Counted from the first letter of the stretch, positions 47,441 through 60,670 are shown. The stretch is 64,000 nt of DNA from Acanthochromis polyacanthus (GCF_021347895.1 NC_067128.1:1422010-1486009), one strand, 5' to 3'. Notes: generated by a model not told the origin, from the sequence alone. Made by a program: numbers and translations.

Positions 47441-48180
47441 ATACACACTGCTCATCCAAAACAAGGGAAAAAAGTCACAAACTAATACTTTGTTGAACCA
47501 TCTTTAACTTTGAGTATGGCATTGATTCGATAAGCTTCTGCAATGTCACAGCATTTATTTCTGTCCAGAGATGTATTAATGTTCTACTAAGATCTTATAT
47601 TGATGATGTTGGACTAAAGTCTTCTCCAGAACATTCAAAAGATCCTCAGTGGGGCTGAGGTCTGGACTCTGTGGAGGACAATCCATCTCCTGCTCCCTGA
47701 TCCACTCATTCACAATGTGAGCCCATGAATCCTGGCATCGTCATCTTGGAACATGAAGAAAACTCCACTGATGTAAAGACCTGGTCCTTCAGTATCTTTA
47801 GGTATCAGCTGACCTCATTCTTTGGGAACATAATGTTGCTCCAAAGTCCAATCTTTATCCTCTGTAGCAAACTGAAGCCTTTTTTTCTGATCAGTGATTT
47901 TCTTAGAGCTACAGCTGTTTAGTCCCAATCCTCTGAGTTCCCTTCATGTGGAAATGTCCTTGCTTTCATTTAAACACAGCAGTGACTTCTACTGTTGGTT
48001 TCCTACGATCATCTCAGAGTTTGTTCCTGGAAGATGATGGTTCTCCACTATCCTTCACGTTCTAATGATGCGTTGGACGGTTCTTCACCTGATTTTAGTA
48101 GTTTCATCTCCTTAGTTGTTTTCTTTGCTTGATGCAGGTCAGTAATTTGACCCTTCTGAGACATTTCCATGACCACAGGA
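47441..48180 (-). pseudogene. Tc1-like transposon relic
   Basis: On the minus strand, decaying frames show an N-terminal DLHQAKKTTKE-like block near 48150, a GTVQRII-like block, KPLISEKKASVCYRG-like text, an FQDDDARIHGLTL-like second-Asp region and CPPQSPDLSPTE near 47660, close to the DDE terminus. Several internal deletions and stops are visible. The 3' side ends in non-coding sequence near 47450 with GTGACTTTTTTCCCTTGTTT. It is a common fish Tc1 family, separate from the others in this window. Confidence 0.78.
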
Positions 48181-50805
48181 AATGTCTTCCATCATGGTTG
48201 AGAAATGAGAAGCTCCTCACTGCATCAGCTAGGGTTAAAGAAGTTGTTTCATCACTGCAGTAATTATCCAATGGAAGGATCTTACCAATTTGTTTGGTTA
48301 AATCCAGGTGGAAGTTTTTGTGGACAGGCTGTGTAGTTTGTTTTTCAACCAGTTCTGTACATTTGGGTTTCATTTCCTCAAGGTCAACAGACACCTTTGT
48401 TTATCAAATGGTCAAAAATAACAAGAACATGCAGAGATTTCTGTCTGAAAGTGTAACAGAAACTACTGTAGGTCCAGTCATACTCACTGCTGTGTGTAGT
48501 CAGCCTCCTCCAACGCCCATTCTAGACCAGGAAAAGCCCTCATCATTTACCCTATCATTTAATCCACACGCCTGCTTCATATTAAACGCGGCATGACTGC
48601 ATGGTGGAACTGACATTTGCCTTTAAACAAATATAGCTAATAATTTACTGCCTTGCAAGTGGCTCTGTGAGGCTTAGGAGCAGCAGCACTTTGAGCTAAT
48701 GCTAACACGCTCACAACGACAACACAACACAACACTTACATCATACTGGAATATATCAGAGACGGGAAAGGTTTGCAGCATCAGGGCGGTTGTATAATTG
48801 CAGAATTGGTCATGTAAGGATTAAAATACAGAGCGCTGTCCGTGTAATACCATAACCACTGAATGTGGGTTCAATTATGTTGCACAACAGACTTCAGCAG
48901 ACGTCATTCAAATTTGGTTGGATTTTAGATACTTCTGTTATTTACTGTGAAATGGGACACATCAGATATTCAAATTGTTATCTAAACTGGAACCTTGTAA
49001 TGACAATAAAGCCATTGTGACGTGAACGCAGCATTAAATCCTGATGTTTAGCAGGTATAATAGACATATTCATTATCTTACTGTAGCACATTAGCAGGCT
49101 AGCATCTGCTAATTAGAATGAACAAAAATGACAACCAAGGTTGATGGGAAAGTTCTAAATTTGCAGGAGTTTGTTCATAAAACAAAGCTCTGGACAAAAT
49201 TTAGTTCTGAAATGATGATTAATAGCTATCGTTCATTCTAAAGGGAATAAACAGACTGGACTTTGTGATTATCAGCCCTCCACCACAGGATCCATGCAGA
49301 ACGCTTCACTGACCGCAGGAGAAAATCATCTATTCCATTCATAATGTGAGATGTCTTTTCTGCCTACTAGCATTCTGTGGAAAATGAGAATTCTGGTCAT
49401 AATGTGTTCATGATGGAGCCTCAGTAATAACAGATAACCTTTCTTATGCATCAGCTACCAGAATATTAAGACTCTTTATGTAAAGTCACATAAAACTAAT
49501 TTCTATCTGCTCTTCCTTAATAATAGAACAATCTTTAGCTGCAATGCCCTAAATTCAACAAAAAGTCCACTTTATTTTTAAATCAGGCCAAATATTTATT
49601 CATCTTTGGATCTCAGAGTTCTAGCTCTGGTGTCATTTAGCAGAAATAAAAGGTGTGTGAAGCATATTCATCAGTGATTCTGAAGAGCATCCAGTTGGAA
49701 AGACGATGCTTCGCAGCATGAGGGGGAAATCAGAAATCTGAGAAGAAACTGACCAGTCTTCCGTCTTTGGTTGCACCTCTAAGCTTCTGCTCAGCGGCTG
49801 AACTGAGCCTCAGAACCACAACAGATTCATTATCATTTCACTGATACAATGAAATGGCAGCGTGAAGTATTCTATAATGCTGCCTTGGAAATGTTCAGAG
49901 CTCCAGTGTTACGCTCCAACCTGGGGTCAGCTGGATGTAATAAATTAATCAGATGTTATTGGTTCAGGTAAAGGTGTTTATCGTTCAGTAGCAAATTTAA
50001 CAGAACAGCCATCAAATGAAAGAACAAGGCTGGTTGGTGCCGCCAAAACAAAGAACACAATAAAACCAAACAAAATGAACAGTTTGTAAAAGTATGTAAA
50101 CGCGAACAAAAACTCCCTATCCCTAGCCAAACATAGACACAGTAACAACACCCAGCACAAGTAACAAAGAGTGAACAAAACTAACTAAACTGGTGCCTCT
50201 AAACACACACATTTAACACACAATACATGAAGACTCAAATGACTGAAAAGCTTCTTCCCTAAGTTAGCGGACTGCTAACAGGAGCTACAGTCTCCACACC
50301 GGATCAACAGTCACCAACAGAAGCTCTAAACGTCCGTAGAAACCCCTCCATGGATGCAGAACCTACGGACCACATCAGAATAAAGACAAATCACTAGGAA
50401 GCACCAGCTCAAACTGGTCACAAAGCCCAGCAACTCAGAGCTCGGCTGTAGTTTTATCCTCTTCAGGTGTGGCTTGTGGGAAGAGAAGTTGTGGTGGCGG
50501 ACCAATTCGATGGCGTGGAGGACCAGGGCTGGAGGAGGTCTGGAGCTCCAGGATAATCAGTCCTGATGAATGCCAGGTGGGATCTGGAGCTCAGTCTTCA
50601 GCCAGCTGTAATCAATAAGGTCTCCACAACAAGCCATCCAGAAGCTAGAGAAAGTCCATCACCAACCCATAATAAGTAGCAGAGGACGTAGCACCAGTGT
50701 GAGGTTCAGAAAGCACGTCTGCTTAGAAAAAACATCAATGTTCTGTTCACTCTGGTCACAGCGGTGTCAAATGTTCCCGTTTAAAACATCATCAGATCTC
50801 TACAT
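48181..50805. other. Long stretch without recognised features
   Basis: An ACAAC microsatellite near 48716-48736 and a possible retroposon tail near 48992-49020 ('tgtaatgacaataaagccat') are the only hints. No exon supported. Confidence 0.4.
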
Positions 50806-51540
50806 CAGGAGAGTCAAACTCATCTTAGTCCAGTTTGATCTCCAGTAAAACCAGTAAAACCACAGCAGAATAACCTATAAATAACCACAACCCCTAATGG
50901 TTCCTTTGTTTTAGTGCAAAAATGTTCACATTTAAGGAATTATCTTTTTACAAAACATCATGAACAACCTGAAATTTATGAAGACAAATACATTCAAGTT
51001 CAGCAACATTTCAGTTTATCATTTCCACATTAGAACCTACAGATCACAGAGAGTCTACAAAGGAACATTTAGTCACCTGGAACTGAACCACAGAGGATTT
51101 TACTTTATGATCAAAATGACAAAAGTCAGACAAAATAAAAGACAAAAAACAACAGAAATAAAACAAAATATTAGAAAAACGAGAAACAAAATGACAAAAA
51201 ATGAGACAAACGACACAACAAAAAATTACATAAAAGACACAAGACGAAAAAATACAAAAGTGAGACACAACTCAACAAAAAATAGACAACAAAAGCAAGT
51301 CAAAAAACACAAAATGACAAAAACAATGCTCAATACAATGAATAAAACAAAACACAAAATGACAAAAAATAAGACTTAAAATACGAGTGAGGCAAAAAGG
51401 AAACACAAAACAACAAAAGAAACAAGACAAAGGATAAAAGTCAGACAAAAAAGATAAAAAACACAACAAAAACAGGACAAAATATTACAAAAACAAGACA
51501 CAAAATGAGACAAATGACACGAAACACAACAGAAAAGAGA
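50806..51540 (-). mobile_element. hAT-like element, right half, reverse orientation
   Basis: It starts CAGGAGAGTCAAACTCATCT, the inverted right terminus, followed by the family's 3' body ('aacaacctgaaatttatgaa', 'atttccacattagaacctac') and a long A-rich complement of the TTTGTC array (about 51110-51540). The other terminus is missing. The apparent 139-residue frame here is low-complexity translation. Confidence 0.72.
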
Positions 51541-53132
51541 AAAAATTGGGCAACAAAGTTACAGAGCTGAAACAGACGGAGCGTTTCCCTCCTGTTTTCT
51601 CTTTAATAACTTTTAATATTAGCAGCTCATTAAAGTAGTTGCTGTTTTTGAGCAGATTAACGGGAAACAAACTGCAGATTAATGCCCTCTCCCATCATAT
51701 CCCATCATGCCTGGGGGGGTTAGCTGAGAGGCAGACAGCGATCATGACAGCGCCTCATTTTCATGTCAGATCACCGGCTGTGGTTCCAACACACACTTTG
51801 AATATCTCCTCATTTAATCAGCCCGATGTGAACGCTTATAAAACCGGTATTGATTCTGGATGCCAATCAATGTCACAAACTCCTTTTTGAATTCTTCACA
51901 CAAATGTAGAACAGCGTGAATGTTTTCTCATTAGCATATCTGAACAGAGATGTATGGTCTGTAGCTTGAAACCTGAACACATGAGACAGCTGGGATACAA
52001 AAGAGCAGCGCTCAGAGTGTGGGTGGATTCAAACGGAGCTGCAGCGAGTATGTAATGAAGTACCATAATGGAATTATGAGGGATTTTTGGCACTTGTTAA
52101 TTCAGGCCATTACTAAATGGCCCAACCTACGTTCTCTCAGCTGATAGGCCCTGGCCCTGATTCAGCCACCACACACTCATCTGGACTTCACTAAAATAAC
52201 CGCCGGCCTCATCGCTGTGCAGCAGATCCCACTGAAGCCCACAGCAGCACTCCATGTTAGCGACCCTAATGATGATTTAGTGTACGGCGGAGGCAGGTCT
52301 GCTCTGAGCCACAAAGCCAAAACACTGAGGAATCAGTCATCATTTAACTCCATCTACCAAACAGCACCGCAGAGCTGCAATATTTATACAGACAGATATG
52401 AATGTATGAAGGTTTTTTTTGTTCCAGGGCAGACATAATGGCTTTCAAATGAGGTAAACTTCACTGTTTCCAAAACAAACTTACAGCTACATAAATAAAG
52501 TAAAGCGACACGTTCTCTGCAATAAGGCACTGCAAACTCATTAATTACTACTTGTAAGTGGAACACAGACTAAAAACACACATCTCATGTAAATAGTTTT
52601 CCTAACGTAACGTTCCCAATCATCTTGTCAAACAATGCTCAACAAACAGATGGTAGTAAAAAGACTGGAAACCGATGAAGTAGTCTTAGTAAAACAGAAA
52701 GTGACCACAGCAACCAGAACTACAATGGCTCTGTTGGTTTAGATAATTGTGCCAAATTCTTAACTGACATGGTGTTAAATTGTCAATGAAATGAAAGCCT
52801 TCGATGGAGCTAATTATGGCTCCTAAACGACTCATTTTTTGTTTAGTTTGGTGGTTCGTGTCATTTTGATTTGTTATTCACCCTTGAATTGTTGTCCAAA
52901 CTGTATTTTTGTGGCATAAATACGGCAATAAATGTTGCAATGTTGGTTGTAAACCCAATAACATGTTGTTGCACTGTTTAAATAAAGTAGCTGTCACATT
53001 GTTTTATTAATATTTCCAGTCACTCCAGTTATTCTGAGTAGCAGAACACAGTGTTTCTTTACAGACAGAGGTGATAAATGAAAACATGTAAAGGAAGACA
53101 CAGGAAATACAACAGAATACTCCTGAACTTGT
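51541..53132. other. Stretch without recognised features
   Basis: No repeat with defined ends and no exon supported. Confidence 0.35.
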
Positions 53133-53165
53133 CTTTGCTTGGGGACGTTGCTTCCCCAAGCAAAG
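53133..53165. repeat. 13-bp perfect hairpin at the LINE 5' junction
   Basis: CTTTGCTTGGGGA and TCCCCAAGCAAAG are separated by CGTTGCT. The right arm is LINE sequence and the left arm its inverted copy, so a tiny inversion-duplication sits at the truncation point. Confidence 0.85.
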
Positions 53166-53660
53166 GAGTTCAACTATCTCAGGATCTCACTCAGGAGGGA
53201 TGGGAAAATGGAGCGAGAGATGGACAGGAGGATTGGTGGCAGCAGCAGTAATGTGGGCGCTGTACCAACCAATGAAGATTTATCATCCATCTATTCCAAC
53301 CCTCACCTATGGTCATGAGCTCTGGGTAGTGACCCAAAGAATGAGATCATGGATACAAGCGTCTGAAATGAGCTTCCACTGTAGGGTGTCTGGACTCGGA
53401 GGAGAAGATCAGACATCTGGAGGGAGCTCAGAGTAGAGCCGCTGATCCTTCACCTGTAAAGGAACCAGTGGAGGTGGTTTGGACATCTGATTCTGATCCT
53501 CCAGGGAGACTTCCTTTGGAAATTTTCCAAGGCGCCCAGGGTAGACCCAGAACCCTCTGGAGGGATTATATATCTCATCTGGCCTTGGGACACCTCTGGA
53601 TCTCCTAGGAAGAGCTGGAAAACCTCCTCAAACCAGGAATTTATCTGCATCTCCAGACCT
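53146..53660 (+). pseudogene. LINE reverse-transcriptase C-terminal relic
   Basis: Blocks in order: KEFNYLRISLRRDGKMEREM-like, a variant of RIGGSSSNVG, PTLTYGHELWVVTQRMRSW, IQASEMSFHCRVSG, then after frame changes RWFGHLI and RPRTLWRDYISHL-like. It is the same subfamily as the minus-strand copy at 7405-8032. It is dead, with several frameshifts, and 5'-truncated near 53146. Confidence 0.75.
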
Positions 53661-54410
53661 CCATGTTCAGCTTCCTAACCCTCTGCCAGTTACCATCCAT
53701 CTCCAAACACGCCGTCCTATCAGGGATCCACCCAGACCCAGCATGTCCAGACACCACACTCCCCTATGATCACCGACAGAGTGACGGAGTGTTCTGTGGT
53801 GGTCCAACACCTTCCTGAAGGCCTCTTTAGTCATGGTCCACTGTTCTTCTATTACTTTGCTTTCCTTCTGGGAGAGCCTCTCCTGACTGTTCTGTATTTG
53901 GGTCCAGGTTGAAAACGTCCTTTTACATAACGCCTTTCTCTCCCAGAAAGAGGATCATCGTCTCGTGAAATCTTTAATATAATTCTGACACAAACTAAGG
54001 ACCATAATCCCATAATGTTACAACTATTACAGTCCTTTTTTAAAAATTCCAAACCATGCAATCAGGACACGACATGAAATGACACCAAACACTTGCCTAA
54101 TCCTTCAGCTAAAACCGGAACCAGCGTTTCATGTTGCCCTCTTGTCCACGGCAAATTGACGACAACTCCGCATGCATCTGTTTTTGTTTTTTCATTTACA
54201 TCGCAGGTGTTCATCACACGATCTGACAGGCTGTAAAATTGATGTCACACAGTCTGACACAGATTGAGACCAGGCCCGTATTAGAGCACTGATACACCCA
54301 GCAAAGCTAAAAACTGCCAAACAACGCTAGAGGGATGTTGTTTTTTCCCCTTCATTTCACACTAATGTGCAGTTTTTTGGGAGAAAGTGTTTTGAATTTT
54401 TGTTTTAATT
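53661..54410. other. Non-coding stretch, nothing recognised
   Basis: The first 100 bp may continue the LINE tail. Nothing else was supported. Confidence 0.4.
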
Positions 54411-54587
54411 AACCTCAGTATGTTTTTGGACTGTGGGAGGAAGCCGGAGTACCCGGAGAAAACCCACGCATGCACAGGGAGAACATGCAAACTCCATGCA
54501 GAAAGATCCCAGGCCAGGATTTGAACCGGGGATCTTCTTGCTGCAAGGCCAAAGTGCTCACCACTATTCCACTGTGCAGCCCTAGAA
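54411..54587 (-). mobile_element. L2-tailed SINE, 5' part only
   Basis: It matches the tRNA-derived head and middle of the SINE at 20329-20696, including the B-box-like GGTTCAAATCC, but lacks the L2-like tail and microsatellite. Loss of the 3' part is unusual for a retroposon and suggests deletion after insertion. Confidence 0.75.
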
Positions 54588-54590
54588 GTT

Positions 54591-54885
54591 CTAATGTGGA
54601 AATGATAAACTGAGGCTGAATGTTGATGAAATTGGATTTATTTTTCTTCATAAACTTCAGGTTGCTCATAATGTTTTGTAAAAAGATAATTTCTTAACTG
54701 TGAACATTTTCAGAATGAACATCTTTGCACTAAAACAAAGAACCATGAGGAGTTGTGGTTATTTATAGGTTATTATGCTGTGGTTTTACTGGTTTTACTG
54801 GTCTGGTCCACTGGAGATCAGACTGGACTGCGTGAAATCTGAACTAAGATGAGTTTGAGTCTTCTGCTTTAGAGGAAATGGTAAT
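54591..54885 (+). mobile_element. hAT-like element, 3' fragment
   Basis: 'taatgtggaaatgataaact' at the start and 'gatgagtttgagtcttctg' at the end correspond to the last 270 bp of the element at 12860-13563. The terminus is mutated. It abuts the SINE piece directly. Confidence 0.7.
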
Positions 54886-55489
54886 TCTGTGTAGCTTGTT
54901 GGCTGAACACAGTTTCATTAGAAATTGCCGTAACTAAAAAAGAATGATGCAAACAGTTGTGTTACTGTTTTTCTTGAGCTCAAATATTATTTTTCAGACT
55001 GTGAGTGATTTAATATTTGGAGTAGAACAAAAAATCTGCCACAGTTCACCACATGTGCTGAGGTTCCACTCACCTTTCTTCTTCTTTGTGAGTCTGTTTG
55101 TGTTGTGAACTAACTAAAGCCAGAGGAAGTGCAGCTGCATGTGTGTGCAGACCTTCAGTAAACCACAGGACAGCATCCCAGTCATCACCTCACTCCACCT
55201 TATTCAAAAGTCCTGTTCATTCAACCGCCGCTGCTGTTTGTTGCACCCCGTCTGGTCAACGCCAATTTAATTAGAGCTTTCCAGGGACAGGCCCAACAAT
55301 AATGCAACGTTATGTCACAACGCTAGACTGTGAAATCCTCTTATTGTTCCGTCTCTCGGCCTGCTGCCCTTCATTGTGCTCACAGTAGAGATTACCGAGC
55401 TGGTGCAGGAAACAACAGTGGAATACATTTAGAGTTTTTCACAAACGGTCCACTTTTAAAGTATGAATCAACAACTTTGGATTCATGAA
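54886..55489. other. Non-coding stretch, nothing recognised
   Basis: No supported feature. Confidence 0.4.
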
Positions 55490-55826
55490 GGTAGTGTCTA
55501 CAGATACGGACCTGTACCCGTAGCCTGTGGCCTACGGATACGGCACTTTCCATTTGCCAGACAGATACGGACCCGTACACGAGTCTCGCGAGTCAAGAAG
55601 CTGCTAACCACTGCAAACTGTTGAAAGGTAAGCAAAGGTGAGGGTTAGTGTTAGTGTTAGGGTCAGGTTTAGGGTCCGTACCTGTTGTACCGATGCTACG
55701 GGTCCGTACCTCCAGCGTCTGCCGGGAGTCACGTGACCAGATCTCGCGTATCTGATTGGCAAATGGAAAGTGCCGTATCCGTAGCCTGTGGACTACGGAT
55801 ACGGGTCCGTACCTCTAGCAACAACC
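55490..55826. mobile_element. Complete 337-bp MITE with long TIRs and 9-bp target duplication
   Basis: The terminal inverted repeats run about 75 bp. The left starts GGTAGTGTCTACAGATACGG. The right, inverted, starts GGTTGTTGCTAGAGGTACGG. Both continue through GATACGGCACTTTCCATTTG. The 9-mer ATTCATGAA flanks it at 55481-55489 and 55827-55835. The interior carries AGGGTTAGTGTTAGTGTTAG, a telomere-like patch. There is no coding frame. Long inverted repeats with a 9-bp duplication fit a Mutator-like non-autonomous element, which is inference. Confidence 0.82.
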
Positions 55827-55835
55827 ATTCATGAA

Positions 55836-57030
55836 ACCTCCATGGAGCACTATTTTCACCCCAGTCCACTCTTCTCCACCAGAGCAGCTGTCCACTGATG
55901 TCCCATTGGGTTAAAATGGAGTGTACCATGCACTCATGATGGAGCTACATTTCTGGAATTGAAAAAATTTAGCTGCAGTCACTTTCATGGTGTTAGAGGC
56001 CAGCAGCGTGTGTTTTCACTGAGCATCTGATTCTGCTGCTGTGGCTCAAAGATGGTTATTGATCTGAAAAAGGCAGCAGACAGTTTTAGTTTGTGTTGTC
56101 AGATTACTGCTCGTTTGGTTTGGAAGAAGCTGCTGTAGTCTGCTGCAGACACTTTCTCCTTTAATAATGATGCAAAGACGCATCCGTTACTGTACTGAGA
56201 ACAGCAGAATAAACAACCTTTAGATACAAACAGATCGCTGAAGGCCCGGGGTGTGCTTAGTATAAAAACAGGGAGATAAAGCTGCTGTGCTTTCCTTGCA
56301 CTGGAGAAACAAGTCATTGTTTTTATATCTGACAGACACGTTTTGCTACTTAACCTCAGCATCACTTTTCTTTCTGCAAGTAAAGAAAAAGAGCCATAAA
56401 ATAACTGCTCCTGCTCAAAGACGCATCACCTGATGAACATTAATTATCCTCCAGCTTTCCAGTAATAAGCTTTCTAAGTATAGGCCTTGGTAGGTTCTTC
56501 CTACACAGAGGAGCCGAGCAAACGACTGAAAGGGCATAAAAGGAGGAGGAAATGTGTGGATTCCACATCTTCAAGGTCTCTCCACGAGCCTAACAACGTT
56601 ACTTGGACTCTCACGCTGGGATAATGCCCGTCTTCCATTCTGCCTAATGGAAATAAACAAATGTGTGCATGTCTAATCCCTTTAATTTTGGTGGTGGGGA
56701 GGAAATTAAAAAACACCAGAATGCAAATCACTGCCAGATCTCATTTCTGGTGTTGTTTTACATCTTGGATCCGGGGGTTACGCTGGGAGCTCATAATAAT
56801 ATGTGGTAAGTGAATTATACCGAGGAGCTTTTGTGAGGAGGGGGAGGAGTGATTTTGTAAGAACTTAAAAAGAACTAAAGCGATAACTCCTGGCTTCACT
56901 GCAGCCTCTGAAGCTGCTTCTCCAACTGCAATGTCTCCTTCATGTTACATAGAAAGGAAGCAGATAGAAGCCTGGAACGGTTTCACATCTGACATGAAAG
57001 GAAAAGGAATATTCCCTGTACTGCATGAAT
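55836..57030. other. Non-coding stretch, nothing recognised
   Basis: No repeat family or exon supported. Confidence 0.4.
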
Positions 57031-57925
57031 CACAGTCAAGGAAAATATGATCAGACCACCTTTGATTTATTCAGTTTCTTGTTCATTTAATGCCTGGTAC
57101 CACTAAAGGTCCATTTGTTTGGACAAATATAATAACAACAGAAATATCTCATGAGAGTTTAATTTCAGAGCTGATATCAGACATTTTAATGGTTTTCTTG
57201 ATAACCAGAATCCCTTCAGTTCTTCCATCAGTAGCTATGGCATTGTTCTGCTAAAAACAGCTTCTGGGATTCCATGTTTTCTTTTCTGTCTGTTTTAGTT
57301 CCATTATCCACCAGGAGTTAGTACTGATTCAGATCCATTGTTTCTGATGTCTCTTCATGCTCTCCACCAGCTTCTGATCACAGCAGCCCATTCCTGTTGC
57401 ACTAATTCTCACTAATTTGCTTTGTTTCTGGGCTTGTGGTTCTCCATTTAGCGTTTGATGATTTTCCACAGGTTTTCAGTTGGATTTAGATCTGGTGATT
57501 GAGCAGCCAAGGCATGGTTCCAATGTTCTGGTTCTCCATCCAGGTTTTAACTGAGCTTGTCTTGTTGGAAAATCCAGTCATTGGAGGCAGGAAAGAGTTT
57601 TCCAGCTGATGGAAGAAGACTGTTTTCTAGAGTAGCCCCAAACATGACCTGGTTCATTGACCCTGTTCCACACAGACTGAAACTACCCCAGATGGTCCCT
57701 GATCCACCCCCATGTTTTACTGTAGGGGCAGACAGTCTGCTTTGGAGCTTCTCCAAGCTTCCTCCTAACCAGTAAGTTGTCTGGAGTGGACATCAACGGT
57801 AAACTGGATTCATCCCTGAAGAGAACCTTAGCCCAATCATCAACAGTCCAATCCTTGTGATCCCAGAAGAGAGTAACGGGCTTTCCTCTGCCTTTCCTTG
57901 ATGAAGAAAAGGGTTTTATGGCTTC
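57031..57925 (-). mobile_element. Tc1-like element, 3' part (GATCAGACCACC family)
   Basis: The terminal motif CAGTCAAGGAAAATATGATC leads into a 3' region and, on the minus strand, a broken transposase. It shows VKHGGG followed by TIWGSFS, a WIFQQDK block where the second catalytic Asp is expected, and near 57500 SPDLNPTENLW carrying the final acidic residue. Frameshifts separate these blocks. The copy stops near 57925 inside the N-terminal half. Confidence 0.82.
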
Positions 57926-59905
57926 TAGGGTGGGCTTGGCCAGATGGTGGGGTTGCTAGAATGTGCACTAGCTCTTAAATTCTCCTCGCTTTTGGAAAAT
58001 GTTCGATAAGTCTGCCAGGTAGTCATCCAGACGTGCTACCATGTGTAGTTTATTTTAGACTTATTAAATGTCCTATATCCCAGCTTTTTGGGGGTTTTGG
58101 GAAGAGTTTTCATCACTTGGGACATGTGATTCCAATATTCTACTACTGGTCATGCCTTTTTTTGCTAAGCTACGTAAGGATTGGTGGTTTGGAGATGAAA
58201 GAGTGAACAGTGTTTTCTTTAGTGGCTCATACACGTACTGGAAAGTTATCTTCATGTTTAAGATGTAGCGCTGCTCTTTAAAATACAATATTATATTCAC
58301 TCCACCTCCTCATCATAAATATGTGATTAAAATCCAGAGTGTAAAAGATAAAACACTGTTTAAAAGCATTGTGGAAAGCAGCACATTTTATGTCAACTAA
58401 TAATAAAATATCGTTTTATCAGATCGATAAATTATGCATTACTTTGCAGATTGTTTCATCCTCTAGCTGCAGCAGTTCACAAAGTCTTATCCATTTTACC
58501 CACAGTATGTAGGCCAAACACATATTTAGACTTCCCTACAATAACAATAATAAATCTGGTTCATCAACTGCAAAACTGTCTGGAATTAATTTCACATCCT
58601 TCTTTTAATGCATGTGGAAATGTCTTGTCATTCTTTCCTTTTGAAATGTGACAGTTATGTAATATTAAATACACAGGTAACACACTTCATTGCACTTCAA
58701 GTGAAGTGTTACTAAGACTAGAAGATTACTGGTCTGTGTGTAATCAATAAGAAATAACAATAGATGAGATACCATTCCAGCCACTGGAGATGGAAATGAG
58801 TTCTCATTAGAGACAATGACTGGAACATTAAGCTGCTCGAATAACAGATATCGATATATGAATAATGTATTAAGAAGTTGGCAGTTTGCTGGAATAAAAA
58901 AGACTGCCATTACCAACGACCGAGCTGAGGGGGAAAAATGTCCATTTCCATGTGAAGATGAAGCCCTGCAACAAATCAGCAAACACACTGGGCAAACACC
59001 CCTCAGACACAACTAGCACTGACAAAGTCATTATCAACCAAAAAAAATCTAATTCAGCTCCCCCAGCTTTCACAGACTGTGCCTGATTAAAAAGGCAGAT
59101 TGAATGTGTAGCGTCTGAATCCAATTATTTTTGGAAATGCATACCGTGGCATTGTTTCTTTTTGATTTGCACTCGCCTGTTTGCCAGCTGAGGCACCTCG
59201 CTCATTGAAACAAAATGTTCCCAGAAGCTCTTCTATGTAGTGGGAGAAATGTCCTGCCGTTCTGAATCACAAGTGTGATCAGAACATTTAAAAAATCCTA
59301 TTCCAAAGTCTGGAAAAGCATCAGTGGATACAACATGTTCACATTGCTTGGTTAGAATACACTCAGGGGTACAAAGAGCTCAACACACTCCAACTTATAG
59401 CCTTAACAATAATCCTGTTTTTACAAAAAAAGACCAAAAATCTGTCAGCATTCTTAACACGAATCTGCCCCATCTTAAAATATTTAATGTACAGAATTAA
59501 GAAAACATCATAATCCAGTTTGACCTTCTCCGTTATGTTTTAAATCATATCAGAAACAATACTGTGAGGTCGTAGATATATTACTAATTTAAGCAGATGA
59601 TGTCTCATTTCCAGTGCTGTCCTCACTTCCTCTTTCAAACTTTGCCTGGACGCTCCAGAACAAACAGCCTTAAGACTCCAGAATACACACAAACCCGTTC
59701 ACTTCTCGTTTGGGGAGCTGTGAATGCGGGTAAACAAACACTCCTGATCCCACTGTCAGAACCTGAGCTGAGGTGTCATTTCCACTGCCTGCAGCCAACA
59801 ACACTGGAGCTACAATCAATCACCTTTCTGCTCAGTGTATCTGAAAACCAGTTAAGCTTTCAGTCAGGAATATTGAATTTTTTTTATCCATATCTTGAAC
59901 TGAAT
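57926..59905. other. Long stretch without recognised features
   Basis: No exon or repeat with defined ends supported. Confidence 0.35.
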
Positions 59906-59937
59906 TGATCGGATTTCCCTCGGGATACATAAAGTAT
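59906..59937 (+). repeat. Retroposon tail-like sequence leading into the microsatellite
   Basis: GATTTCCCTCGGGATACATA followed by AAGTATCC resembles fish LINE tails that end in ATCT/ATCC tetranucleotides. This suggests the array grew from a retroposon tail. Confidence 0.45.
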
Positions 59938-60365
59938 CCATCCATCTATCCATCCATCCATCCATCCATCTATCTATCCATCCATCTATCCATCCATCTA
60001 TCCATCCATCCATCTATCCATCCATCTATCCATCTATCATCTATCCATCCATCCATCTATCTATCCATCTATCCATCCATCCATCCATCCATCTATCCAT
60101 CCATCTATCCATCCATCCATCTATCCATCCATCCATCCATCTATCTATCCATCATCTATCCATCCATCCATCTATCCATCCATCCATCTATCCATCCATC
60201 TATCCATCTATCATCTATCCATCCATCCATCCATCCATCCATCCATCCATCCATCTATCCATCTATCATCTATCCATCCATCCATCCATCTATCTATCTA
60301 TCATCTATCTATCCATCTATCATCCATCCATCCATCTATCCATCCATCCATCCATCCATCCATCC

Positions 60366-60420
<55 letters not shown>

Positions 60421-60455
60421 CATCTATCATCTATCTATCCATCTATCCATCTATC

Positions 60456-60490
<35 letters not shown>

Positions 60491-60502
60491 CATCCATCTA
60501 TC

Positions 60503-60553
<51 letters not shown>

Positions 60554-60565
60554 CATCCATCTATC

Positions 60566-60600
<35 letters not shown>

Positions 60601-60635
60601 CATCTATCCATCTATCATCTATCTATCCATCTATC

Positions 60636-60670
<35 letters not shown>

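Noticed and set aside
50960..51379. 139-codon lysine/threonine/asparagine-rich frame
   Set aside because: Same minisatellite in reverse orientation within a hAT-like repeat.
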